Part shown: piece by piece, positions 1 through 11,159 of the stretch
Position numbering within the stretch: position 1 is the first letter of the stretch
How the letters are laid out: the number at the start of each line of letters is the position of its first letter
Assembly (NCBI GenBank): GCA_002105175.1
Contig: MCGE01000003.1
Coordinates: 2,057,001-2,121,000, forward strand
Origin: Absidia repens
Taxonomy: Eukaryota; Mucoromycota; Mucoromycetes; Mucorales; Cunninghamellaceae
Reading direction: 5' to 3'
Length of the DNA stretch: 64,000 nt
Translations under genes and position numbers: made by a program
Notes under the pieces: generated by a model
The model's database searches: none
Seen by the model: only the letters and a program-made list of their open reading frames with translations
What the model was told of the DNA's origin: nothing

Positions 1-2921
1 ACTTTGTTGGTTCTTCAGCATCTTTCATTTCTATATCTTCTGTAACGGTGGTGGTTGCTGTTGATGATGATGATGACTTCTCTTGTGAATCCTTGTCATT
101 GTCGCTTTCTTTCTTGTCATCGCCGTTTTCTTTCTTGTCATCGCCGTTCTTAGCAGTAGATGTAGCATCATTTTCGTCGTCATCGTCGTCATCGTCGTCG
201 TCATCATCATCATCGTCGTCGTCGTCTTGTGTCGATGATGTAGATTTTGATGATCCAGGATTGATGGCTTCGTTGAAATAGGTTCGTTTCATGTTGTATA
301 CTTTTGGAATCAGCGATGCATGTGTCCTAAACATCATCCTCGTCACCTGGAAGAGGGCACCGTTCGCAATGTTGTATCGTTCTTCCACAGTGGCGTCCTT
401 TTCCCGTTCAAGTATTTCCATGGATTGATCGATAATAGAAACGGGTGTCGGTAACGATGATCGTGATCTAATAAAATTGACAATCCCGATTAGAACTGTT
501 GACGCTCAATTCCCATATTTCTGTCAAATAATAATAACTTACTGCATAATCGATCCAAGTGATTCTTTGTTTTTTCCATACATGTTGGTCATCTCCATAT
601 TCCCATAAGTAAACCGATAATTCGAAGGACATGTCTATTGTCAGATAAAACGTATGGTATGTATGTGTCAATAAGATATTTCACTTACATTAATCGCAAC
701 CATTTTTTATTTTCGCAGGCTTACCTTCAAAACCTTCTTTCTTTGCTGGCGTGCTTGTTCCAAAATACTAGAATCCAAAGGTGGTTTTTCAAAAGGGGGA
801 CAGCCAGATGCTTTCCAAATAATCTGTTTAATAAAATAGAAAGATAATGATCTTGATGTTAGAACAAAAGTCTTTCATACCATACAAAACACATCCACCC
901 ATCCACACATCTTACCCAGTTACGATCATGCTTGAGGACAGTCAAAACAATATCGGTATAAACTGTACCATGTGGTTTGGTGACGCGTAGTAGCTTGATC
1001 AGTTTTGATTCCATTTCAGTAATCCATTGTACTTGATCCTCCGTCACAGTATATGTTGGTTGCACCAAGGTTTGCTTGTTCGTCCCGCGCGCCGCCAGTA
1101 GAGATCGAGTGTTTTCCTTTTCTTCTTGAGAGAATCCCGACAAATACTGGAATAATATCAGAAATTGAAGAATAACGTTGCGTCGAAACCTGACATCTTC
1201 AATCTACATATATATATAAAGATAAACGTTTAATATAATCATCCCTGTACCGTTTTTCCACTCCCAACCTTTTTTTTTTTTTTTTTTTTTTTTTGTACCT
1301 GTAGTTCCAATAGTTTCCGGTTCGTTAATAGTCGAGGGAAGTGATAATCGTTGTTGATTTCTGCCAATATTTGTTCCGCAACATCACCATCGTTCGTATC
1401 CATTGTCATTGATTTTCGTTTTAGACCAGCAACCTGTGATGATTTAGCACCAGCGACAACTTCTTCGTTTTTAGAGATTTCTTCAAATTTTTCAAACACA
1501 ATGACAGCACCCTACGAAATCAAATCCAATCCATTCAGTTCCAGAGTCATTTTTTATATGTAAAATCGATCCATATTAAATCCTTATTACTTTCTGAAGT
1601 TCCGCAAAATTGTCAGTCTGGAGGACAGTTGGAGGATCCGAGAAGTATTTGCGAGTAGACCAAAAGACTTTGTAAAATTCTTTCTGGGCATCTATTCATA
1701 CAAAACAAATACATGTTAAAAAGTCAAGTTCACAAACAAACACTTTTCAAAAGTACTTCAACGTATATATGATCTTAATATTACCTGTCATAGTATCGTC
1801 TGCATCCACAACATCATCACCATCGTAATGGATTTGTTCCGAATTGAAATCCCCACGCAGATTGACACCTAATAAAGACATACAAGGTTAGCCCCATAAT
1901 GATGGTGATGGCGTTAAATTGATGAAAATTCTTGTTACCTGAGCGTTCACCAAGTGGGAAGGAGTTGGCCAAAAACATTAGAATGCGACCACAAAACACC
2001 GTGTTTGTTTCTTTGGATAATCGTCGTAGAAGTTCATTACAAGTACGGAGCAACACAAGAGCTTTTCCTCGACCAGGCACCATGTTCTAAGGAAAAAAGA
2101 AGAAAAAGAAGCGAGAAATCAGTTCGCCATTCATTCATAGGCAAAAAAAAAAGATTGGTGGTCGTGGGTGGTCCTACTTACAATAATCAATCGATCTTTC
2201 TGACTTTCTACGTAGTCAAATAGCCGTTCACAGCCAACGATAGTCAGGATATCCATCAATTCTTCCACAAACGTCAGGGGAATCACTTGTTCCAAAAAGT
2301 CTAAATCACATAGAAGGTACATATGCACCATCCACAAGAAAAAAAAAAAAAGCAAAGGAGAGATAGAGATAGAGAAGTGAGAGGTTGAGTAAAACAGTTA
2401 TATGTACAGAGTAAAACTGGGCTGGTAGGTGGAATCAGGAGAGGTGAGAGCCGCCGCCGCCGTCATTTTAGTGTGTAGATGTTGGTGTGTTCTTTTATAA
2501 TTTTTTTTTTTGTAATAACCTTTTTCTTGTAGTGTCAAAGTGATGTCCAATAGATTGAAGAGTTTCGTAAATAAGGTAGGGTCTGATTCTGATAGTTGGT
2601 CCTATGGGGGGTTTTTTAATCGATTGTTAGATACAAGTGATATATAGGTCATCAAATAGGTTGACTTACCACAGTAGTTAATAAACATCGTCGAAGTACA
2701 AGCTCTAAAGCATTCTTTCGCCAGTCAGGTTTATCTTGCACAATGCCAAAGTCGAGTTCGCCAGCAGGTCCACTGATGGGGGTAATGTGTTGATCAATTT
2801 GTGTGTGGATGCAAGGTTCGATGTCTTTCGATGGTTGTGTTTGTTTGTATTCCGCTACTGCCTGATTGATTCTTTCTATAGCAACTTCAGCCTGTTGTCT
2901 AAAGACTGAAAACTTTGACAT
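1..2921 (-). CDS. THOC1: THO complex subunit 1 (Hpr1/THOC1), 3' end beyond window
   Basis: Subunit of the nuclear THO/TREX complex, which couples transcription elongation to mRNP assembly and export. Eleven exons read on the minus strand: 2670-2921, 2520-2601, 2182-2300, 1939-2086, 1785-1868, 1591-1691, 1299-1511, 916-1203, 725-823, 543-634 and 1-467 (open at the left edge); about 648 residues are visible. Family hallmarks are [13 protein letters not shown] followed by TVFCGRI, then [32 protein letters not shown] and a [19 protein letters not shown] segment, in the order known for THOC1. The visible C-terminus is a long Asp run followed by Lys/Glu/Asp-rich sequence. The start Met ([12 protein letters not shown]) opens the first exon, and all intron phases agree. 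The family call is firm; the exact position of the short exon 2520-2601 is slightly less sure. Confidence 0.9.
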
Positions 2922-4326
2922 TATTGCGAGTCGAGGAAGAAAAACGAAATATTTTTTTCAACAAAAAAAAAAAAAAAAAAAAAAAGAAAAGACGACAAAA
3001 AGGACGGAAGTGGGAAGCTTCACCACACAAAATTTCAAATCAGTCACAGCTTCTTCTATTTGAAATTCCGCCACTGTCACCTATGCGCGAATTAAGCATG
3101 ATGAAACATCAGCAGACCTTCATTATAAAACGCGAATTAATATTGTTTTAGTTAATACGAAAAACTAAGTTACCAACACAACGCAAATACCGGTGCCTTA
3201 AACACACCCCGCTGTCATTGATACCGTGACCACAGTGATGGACGCGCCTGGTGGGAATGTATACAACTGCTCGAACAACCTTCCTGGAAAGATAATTGTG
3301 ATGCTTTTTATATCCCAATATTGGGAGAGTCTTCTGCATATGACGACTACTGTAATATTGTATGGAAGTCTACTGCTACCAAAATATTTGTGGACCGACT
3401 TCTTTTGGTGAAGAATTCAAGAACTATTCACATATTTTGGTTCTTACTCTCTATCCACATGGTATAGTTATTTTTTCATTTTACATTACTATTTTTTTTT
3501 TATCGGATTAATGTAGTCTAATTGTTTATCCCAATTTTTTATCAATAAATAAAACATTATCTTTCTTTTTTATCTCTCCATTTTACCTGTTTATTTCATC
3601 TTCCTCTCTTTTTAAATGATGCTCTCTCACACACTTATTTTTATCAGTCCGTTGTGTTGTTTGACCTTTGAAATAAAATCAACCCAAGCATTGTCTAGAA
3701 AACCGTACTCAAATTCGACCCTACCTGGCTCCCCCCTGTGTGTTTTTTGTTTACCACCTCGCTGATATATACATAATACGATCCAATTTCTTGTTAAACA
3801 CTCAGGAACAATTCTGAATAGTAAGAAGTTATAAAAATGACACAACCAACATACAGTATATACTAGAATTCATTCAAACTATTTAAGATACCCCACAAAC
3901 TGAGTCTTATGAGACTATGCACCGCGCAAAATCTCATCCCGATATACCCTATGTTATCGTGATTTATCGGATTTAATACACATACACACAAAAGAATCCC
4001 AGAGACTACCAAATGAATATAGTACGTAAGACATAATACAATAGAATGATGATCAAAGTAAATATTTTATTAATATATTTTATAAAATGTGATTAAATAA
4101 AAATGATTTATAAACGTACTGAATGTATATTAAAAAAAAAAAAAAGAAGGTGGAGGGAGGGAGTGTATAAACTATCAGAAATGGTGATAAGGGAGGGAGA
4201 GGGGGGGGGAAGACAAATCCAGAATTACTAAAAAGAGGTATAAGCAGGTATGTATATTAAGTATATATGTATATATATGAAAAAAAAGGGGGAGAAGGGG
4301 AGCCAATAATAAAACGAAACTATCGT
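2922..4326. other. Intergenic region, no gene recognised
   Basis: About 1.4 kb between the THOC1 start and the stop of the PH-domain gene. It should hold the THOC1 promoter and the PH-gene 3' end; a minus-strand AATAAA (TTTATT at 4069-4074) is a possible poly(A) signal. Only short uninformative reading frames are present, with poly-A tracts near 2962-2982 and 4132-4144. Confidence 0.5.
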
Positions 4327-6493
4327 CTAATGCCGACCCAAGGCGCCACCAGCACCGCCCACACCGCCCGCACCACTGACACCCGAAATATGACTAGAGT
4401 TTTCAAAAGAATCCATGGATGATTTTCTCGTCAAGTGCGGTAATCCTTGGCACCTGTCCAATAAGTCGTTATCCAATCGCAGTGGTTGATGACCAAGAGG
4501 TTGTTGTTGTTGTTTGGAGAGAAGCGCGCCATTGTTGTTGTTATTGTTGTCGTTGCCAGATAAGGAGGATGATGGTGGCGGGTCTTTGGTTAATGGAGAC
4601 GACGTTGATTCTGTGGCCGCTGTTGACTTGGTAGTACTATCCTTCTTCGTTCGTCGAATCGCTACACTAAATGCATTGAGCCACGCTTCCAGATCATTTT
4701 CCGTGCTGGCGCAAAGCACATAGTTCCGTTTGGGGATGATGATTTTGAAGCAGTGTTGTTTGTTTTTGCTGATGGCTTCGATTTCTAGGGTGTCAATAAT
4801 ATGTTCCAATGGAATGATGCGATGAGGAGAATATTCCTATATAAAGAGAGCAAAAAAATTGGTTGTGAGAATCAAGGCCTCTACTTGCCCGATGATTCAT
4901 TTGCCTTTAATTTACCTTTTCATTTTCATAGTAAGCAAGTGTATCTGTTCGTAAAACAAACCAACGTTTTTGCCAGCCCTAAATAATAATAAAAAAAGGA
5001 GTGAGCTGATCGGTTTATTGATCTGTCATCGAAGAAAGAAAGACTATATACCTTGTTTCGACCCAGTTTCAACAAGTAACCTTCCACTAAAACTCTATTT
5101 CGATTTTCTTCCTTCCTGACGTCGATCACACTATTGTTGACACTGTATTCTTCGTCATCTTCTGAGCTAGCAATGCCTTCAGCAAAATGGACTTGGGCCT
5201 GCTCCAATGTAGGTGACAGAGGATAGACATGACCAGTGGTGTAATCGCTGAGTGGTGATGCCAGAGGAGGAGGAGGTTGTAATGATGTTGCCGAGGTTGG
5301 CATATCCATGGGTGATGGTGAAACTGTAGAAGATTTAGTACCATTTTCTAATGTTGATGCTGTTGCTATAGAGGCAGGTAGTGGGGGCACAGGTGGAGGT
5401 GGTGAAGAAGACAAGTGATGATGGTGATGATGGTGGTTGGTGGGAGGCGATTGTGAGAACGATACGGATGATGATGGTGAAGATGATGCAATAGAAGGAG
5501 ATGCCACCATCCCCCCCGCAGATTGTCTTCGATTCGTTGCTGTATCTAAAGTAGTTGTGGCTGTTCCAGAAGACCGTCGTCGTGGTTGATGTTGGGTCAT
5601 GCTGGAAGCTGATTTGTATGAGGTAACAACATCTTTGGCAAATTCTTGATCCCTTCCAACCGAGCTTGAATCGTCGTCAGCATCGTGTAACCGTAGTTCT
5701 TCCTTGGCTTGGTCAATGGCATCAAACCATCCTTCCATGGCATGTTGATCATCGGCCTGGACATAATACATTCGTTTCGGTGTGATGATGGCAAAGACGT
5801 AACGATATTTATTCTTGGATGTCACTTGAACCACGCTATGGATGTCATGTAAATCAATAATTCTGAGGAGCTTGTATTCCTGTGGTACAAAATAATCGTA
5901 AATAAATAGTAATAAAGAGGTTGGACAGTCAATCAGTCAGTCAGTCTGTATGTGTCATTCGTTTTTTTTTTTCTTTTAAGAAAAACTTACTTTTTTGTCC
6001 TTATACATCGCCAGTTTTGTTGTTCGAAGGACAAACCATCGTTTTTTCCAAGTCTAATATAAAAAAGAAGAATAATGAGCATAATGGCCTTGCTTGTTTT
6101 CAATATGTCAAAGAGCATATTTCCACCCCCTTTCTTTATTGGATAACTTACACGCCGTTTTTCACCTTTTTTGAGTAAATAACCAGAATAGCAAGCCTTT
6201 TCGGTTTGAAGGAGTTCCAAGGTTTTCCCAGAAGGAATGTAACCGGCATCTTCATCTTCACCATCACCATCAGACACTGCGTACTTTGGATCTTCGTCAT
6301 CTTCATCTTCGCTCATGACAATAGGGGCAGTATGAATCGCCGAGGACGACGGGATGGCTATCGATGATCGTGGCGGTGGTGGTGCCTGTATATAGTAAAC
6401 AATGTTTTCAATACGGATGACTATGTAAGTTTCAATATTATTATTTACCTTCAATATAGAGATGGGTTCGGCTTTTTGTGGTGGAGTTGACAT
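4327..6493 (-). CDS. Protein with two PH domains
   Basis: Predicted 580-residue cytosolic or membrane-peripheral protein with two pleckstrin-homology domains, which usually bind phosphoinositides or proteins. Six exons: 6449-6493, 6152-6385, 5991-6053, 5052-5879, 4916-4978, 4327-4836, all in phase 0. PH1 runs from GYLLKKGEKRR through WKKRWFVLR to MEGWFDAI; PH2 runs from EGYLLKLGRNK through WQKRWFVLR to LEAWLNAF. Each domain keeps the invariant Trp of its last helix. Between them lies a roughly 190-residue low-complexity linker with Ser, Pro and a His run. An acidic stretch precedes PH1, and an Asn/Gln/Gly-rich tail ends the protein. Both PH domains have a separate 63-nt middle exon flanked by phase-0 introns at matching positions, implying internal duplication. 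No catalytic domain is visible; ligand and role are unknown. Confidence 0.85.
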
Positions 6494-6526
6494 TCAATAA
6501 AATAAATAAAAAGGAGACAGAGAAGG

Positions 6527-6557
<31 letters not shown>

Positions 6558-6731
6558 GATAAGAAAAAAGTCCCCCAGCATTTTTATTTTTTTGTGCTAC
6601 CAGAGTCGAAGTACTGTCGTTCAAATAAAATACAACCGATATTATATACTATTCAATAAATAATATAACTAATGTCTAACAATAAGTAATAATAATGATA
6701 ATCTATGTTAGCTATCTAATTCCAATATCCA

Positions 6732-8019
6732 TCAATAACCAAAGGCTTGCCATTCATTGTCGAAAAACCTAGGAAAAATATATAAATATGTATATATATA
6801 TAAAGTGAGTTACACGAGGTCGATGAATTCCCTTCTCCCAGAGATGATACTTCTTTTATACATACCCAGCACCCAAAATGCCACCTAAACCTTGTTCTTT
6901 CGTCAATGGACTTGTGACAACTATACAAAAGAGACATGGTTAAACATTCTTCCTTTTTGTTCCCCCCCCGAAAAAAGTAGTGTAAATCTCTTTTGGCTTT
7001 ACCCCATTCTGGCACCAACATGCCTGTTCGCTTTGGTAGTAACTGACATGCCAATTCCAATCCTTCAAGGTCTAGACCCGAGACAACAACCGCCAATTCA
7101 TTTGTCGAACTACCGGGACAAAGGAAGAGAATACCTAAAATGTAAAATAATAAAAATAATAATAGATCAGAAAAACAAGTCAAATGTGGCATTGGGCGGA
7201 TTTTTTATTTATTTATTTATTTATTTATATTTTACCTGTGCCAGGGCCATCAAATTGTCTGGATCCCACCTGGATTCTGGACTTTTCCAATTCAATATCG
7301 ACATGGTTTTCTTCCAAACTCAATAGTTGCGTGATGGCTTGATTTTCCTTTCCAACACTGAGATAAATACGGAAAAAGGAAGGAGATCTGTCGTCCTCGT
7401 CCCTGATGGCGGTTCGTGCTGCTGCTGCTGCTGCTGATGTCACACTGACTGTCATATCTATTTCTTCAAAAGTAACCATCGGGTGGTCGTCAGGAACAAT
7501 CATCGAATCGCCACCGCCATAGAGGTACCAATCATGAGCAATTTGTAAGGCCAAGTGATGATAAGTAGCATGGGTTGATGATGGTTGCCGATGTTTGTTG
7601 CTGGGTATCACAATCAATAATGGCTTGCATGATTCGTAAAGCCGATGTATCGGACCATAGGAGAGTCTACTGCGTTCACCCCTTCTTGGCCATTTCTTTT
7701 CTTCGATCTACAATAATGATAAGTTAGTATGGTCATTAATATTGATATATTTCTGTGGTACTGACCTTCCATTTGTTGCTGTCCTTGTCCAAAACAAATA
7801 GGGTGTTTTTATGTGTTTTGACGTGATGAAAAGTAGTTTGATCAATAATAATGGTAGTTTCTTGACGATTGTAAATCTTGAATGCCGAAACATTGGTGGA
7901 TTTTAAAGTGAGGGTGCTGCTGTCCGTTTCAATATTGCCACGCAGACAACTTTTTCTATTAGATATAAATACATATATGAACAAGAAATGAGCAACCATC
8001 TTCGCTTCATACATTATTG

Positions 8020-8056
<37 letters not shown>

Positions 8057-10879
8057 TATATGGAATGGTGAGTTGCTCGATTTGAATACCGCGAACGGGT
8101 CCAGTGGATGCGGGGTTGGTTGTGACAATGGTAAATTGATCTAAACTACTATCGCCATGGCATAGCGATTGATCTCCACCACTACTATGTGTTACGGTCC
8201 TGAGGAATGTGTTGACTTCCTTATCATTTAGCACAGAATCCCACCAATGGCCCTTTCCCTCCACTGATGACACCCTAATAACAATAATCGCAGAAAAGAT
8301 GGTGAGTTTTTATTTGTATATTCTTTCTCTTTTTCAATTTTTAGACTAACTTGAAGAGCCCCGGATTATTGTTGTGTTGATTTAATAAACGGATATATTT
8401 GCGGGTATGTAAAGGAGGGACATTGTCATCCTCAGATCCATATCTTGCAAGAATGGGGAGCCCAATCTAGTTGAAAAATACACACAATAAAGAAGTGAGA
8501 AGAGCCGGAATATAAAGTAATAGTAAAGGGCCGTGACATACCATATTCGGAAGATAGAGATCGTTGTTGTATTCCGCGTAGGCTGATTCGAGCATCTAGA
8601 AGAAGAAAAATATTAGGTATATGCGATGATTTTTCTGTGCTGAATGACTTACGCCAAATAACAAAGGGTCTATATGAGAATGACTGATCCAGTTGGAATA
8701 AGACACATAATCTTGAATTTTCACGTATCCAGCGGCAGCCACAACTACGTCAATTACATATATATGGATGTTATTAGTATCAGTTAGTAAAACACATTGT
8801 ATATTAGATATACCTACCAGCAACAGCACGATCAGGATAATGAGTAGCCAGATACCAAGCACCCTGTCCGCCATTGGAGTGACCTTCAGTATAAAAAAGA
8901 AGCGAATGAGGGAATTAATAACCTGAAGAAGAAGCCTTAAAGCTCTATGTTGCTTACCCATATATATCAGTCGATTGATGTTACCAATGGAGAATGATTC
9001 GGATTTTTCAACTATATGAGTAAAGATTATCGTCAATTAACGATATCAACAACCTTGTCGATAGCTTACCAACAACCCATCCATAGTCAACAGATGATTG
9101 CTGATGATGTTCCATTGATTTCGAAAATAGTAAATCCATCACTTTGACAAGTCCGTCCAATGAGCAAAAAGCATTTTTCATACTCGGACCATGCCAATCC
9201 ATACCCCTAAGATAAAACAAGCCATGCATTAGTATTCTAATTGTTTCAGCTTCCATTCTTTGATAAAATAACGATCAAATAAATCACTACTTACCAAGGT
9301 GTTCGTCCAGTAGGAAATACAACCCATACAGATTCCTGAGTATCAATGGAATTTGTCCAAAAGCTATCCTTCATTACGTCCACCCCAGCACCATGTAAAG
9401 CCAGTATGATGGGTTTGTTTTCGTTGGCATCCAGTGTTCTTGGTCGTTTGGCTTTAGCGTACTGTACTGTTCCGTCAAAATCCAAAAAGGTATAAGAAAA
9501 CACAGGCGAAACAATTGGTGATGATGAGAGTGAACGGTTGTTGTTGTTGTTGCTGTTGCTGTTCCAGTCGATAGAATAAATAATTGTATGATCATCCACT
9601 AATGTAAATGTGGTTGATGGCGTCGCTAACGACACAATGACTTTGGCATGGACCTTGGTGGCTTTCAAAAAAAGGGCTTCGTTGTTGTTGTTTTTCGACA
9701 GATCAAATGAGAATCCGATACGCCTCTGTTGGCCACTTACAATCATTGCATGATTCGATCTTTGTAAAAGTACGGCAGGTCGCTGGAAGGAAAAAAAAAA
9801 AAAGAAAAAAAAAATACAGCATGAGAATGTAGAGTGAAATAATATTTGATGCATATGTGTATGGGCGTGTACTTACCAAAACAGTGAGGACATCAGATGT
9901 ATGATAGTATGCTTGAAAGACCAATCGAATAGACACCACTTGTAAAGCATCCATGGTGAGATTGTGAATAGAAAGAGCACCATGTTTCCCCGCGAAGCCA
10001 ATGTTATGCAAGAAGGACGGCATAAGAATATCTTTGATCATTTCCCGACCCAGAAGTGTGGTAGCAGTCATGGTATTGATGCAATTGTTGTGGTTGCGAA
10101 TGCGTTGAGAGAAGAGTGTTGTCGCCATCGCCGCTGCGGTAGTATTATCAGGTAGTAATGTGGCATCGCTGTTGCTGCTGCTGCTACTGCTGCCGTTGCT
10201 GCTGCTGCTATAATCGAGAGGGTGGACAGTGATGGAGAATTGGCACTGCGGACCCTGTTTGTTATTCCCGCCACCGAAGACCCGGACATCATGCACCAGA
10301 CGAGTTTCCAAAAGATGAGTTCCCTTTTCTAGTTCGACCCAGTGAGAGGTTGTTTGTAGTCATAAAGGTCCCCGGAATACCGTTTCTGGTCAATATAAAC
10401 GAGGCCACCCCATGGAGCTGTATCAAGACACTGCTTTGCTTGGTGATTTTCAACGTTCCTCTGCACCATACCTGGTAGTTCTCTATGGACCACCCAAATG
10501 GAATATCATTCTGCTCCACCTATGAAACGTAATAGTTAGTATTAAGAATATATCCATCCTTTTGTTTGTAGTAAAGGACCTTCCTTACCTCACGTCTGGA
10601 AATGGTATAGGTCCTACCACATTGTCAACCGACCGGACTGTCGTCCATCCGACATCACCTGTGTGGGAAAGTTCACTTGGAAACCGTGCTGTTTTGAATA
10701 GTCTAGTTGGTTGAATCCACCTATGTAAGTTAAATGATTTAAAACGATTAATAAGTGTTTCATGTCGCTCAGGGACTAGTTAAGGAAACAAGTTTGGTTA
10801 CTTTACCGTAGGCTTCCAAAGGATCGGCACCAAAGTCCTGTTCACGCATGCCAATAGGAAAGGACCAAGTACATGCCAT
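6732..10879 (-). CDS. S9-like alpha/beta hydrolase, reading frame broken near its 5' end
   Basis: Large alpha/beta-hydrolase resembling fungal prolyl-oligopeptidase-like (S9) proteins. Sixteen exons: 10807-10879, 10589-10720, 9877-10519, 9295-9782, 9070-9206, 8958-9011, 8818-8883, 8653-8744, 8542-8595, 8351-8466, 8056-8274, 7766-7955, 7236-7707, 7003-7134, 6866-6920, 6732-6768. A triad is visible: Ser in GHSNGGQGAW, Asp in GSEDDNVPP, His in GKGHWWDS; LALHGAGVD precedes them. The exons total 2960 nt. Four single-base losses in short homopolymers (about 10681, 10517, 10398 and 10354) must be assumed to keep frame, giving 988 codons. The start is uncertain: ATG 10879 gives PIGMREQDFGADPLEAYGG without a clear signal peptide; another ATG at 10902 lies in a different frame. 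It could be a recent pseudogene, but about 770 downstream codons are intact, so assembly error is likelier. Substrate unknown. Confidence 0.75.
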
Positions 10880-11159
10880 AAAGTAGATAATTGAAATGAC
10901 ATGACGCAGTAAATTAATAAATATGTGTGTATGTGTGCTGAAGAGGGAAAGAAGCGAAAAAAAAAGAACTAAAAAATTTGTTCTGCTGAGAGACCCGCCG
11001 GCCGGAATTAGAAAATCAGATGATGCATCTTTTATTTTCCCAGTCGACCTTTTTCTTTCCTCTCTCTCTTTTTCTCTCTCTCTTCAGTTTTCTTTTTTTT
11101 TCTTCTTTATTTATTATTATATTATTCATACGTACTCGTACCCCTCCCCCTCTGGAACT
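10880..11159. promoter_or_regulatory. Divergent promoter between hydrolase and GH38 mannosidase
   Basis: Only about 280 bp separate the start codons of two oppositely directed genes, so both promoters and 5' leaders must lie here. A CT-rich stretch of about 100 bp ends shortly before the mannosidase ATG, and a GC-rich patch (GCCGGCCGG) lies near 10997. No TATA box is evident. Confidence 0.5.
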
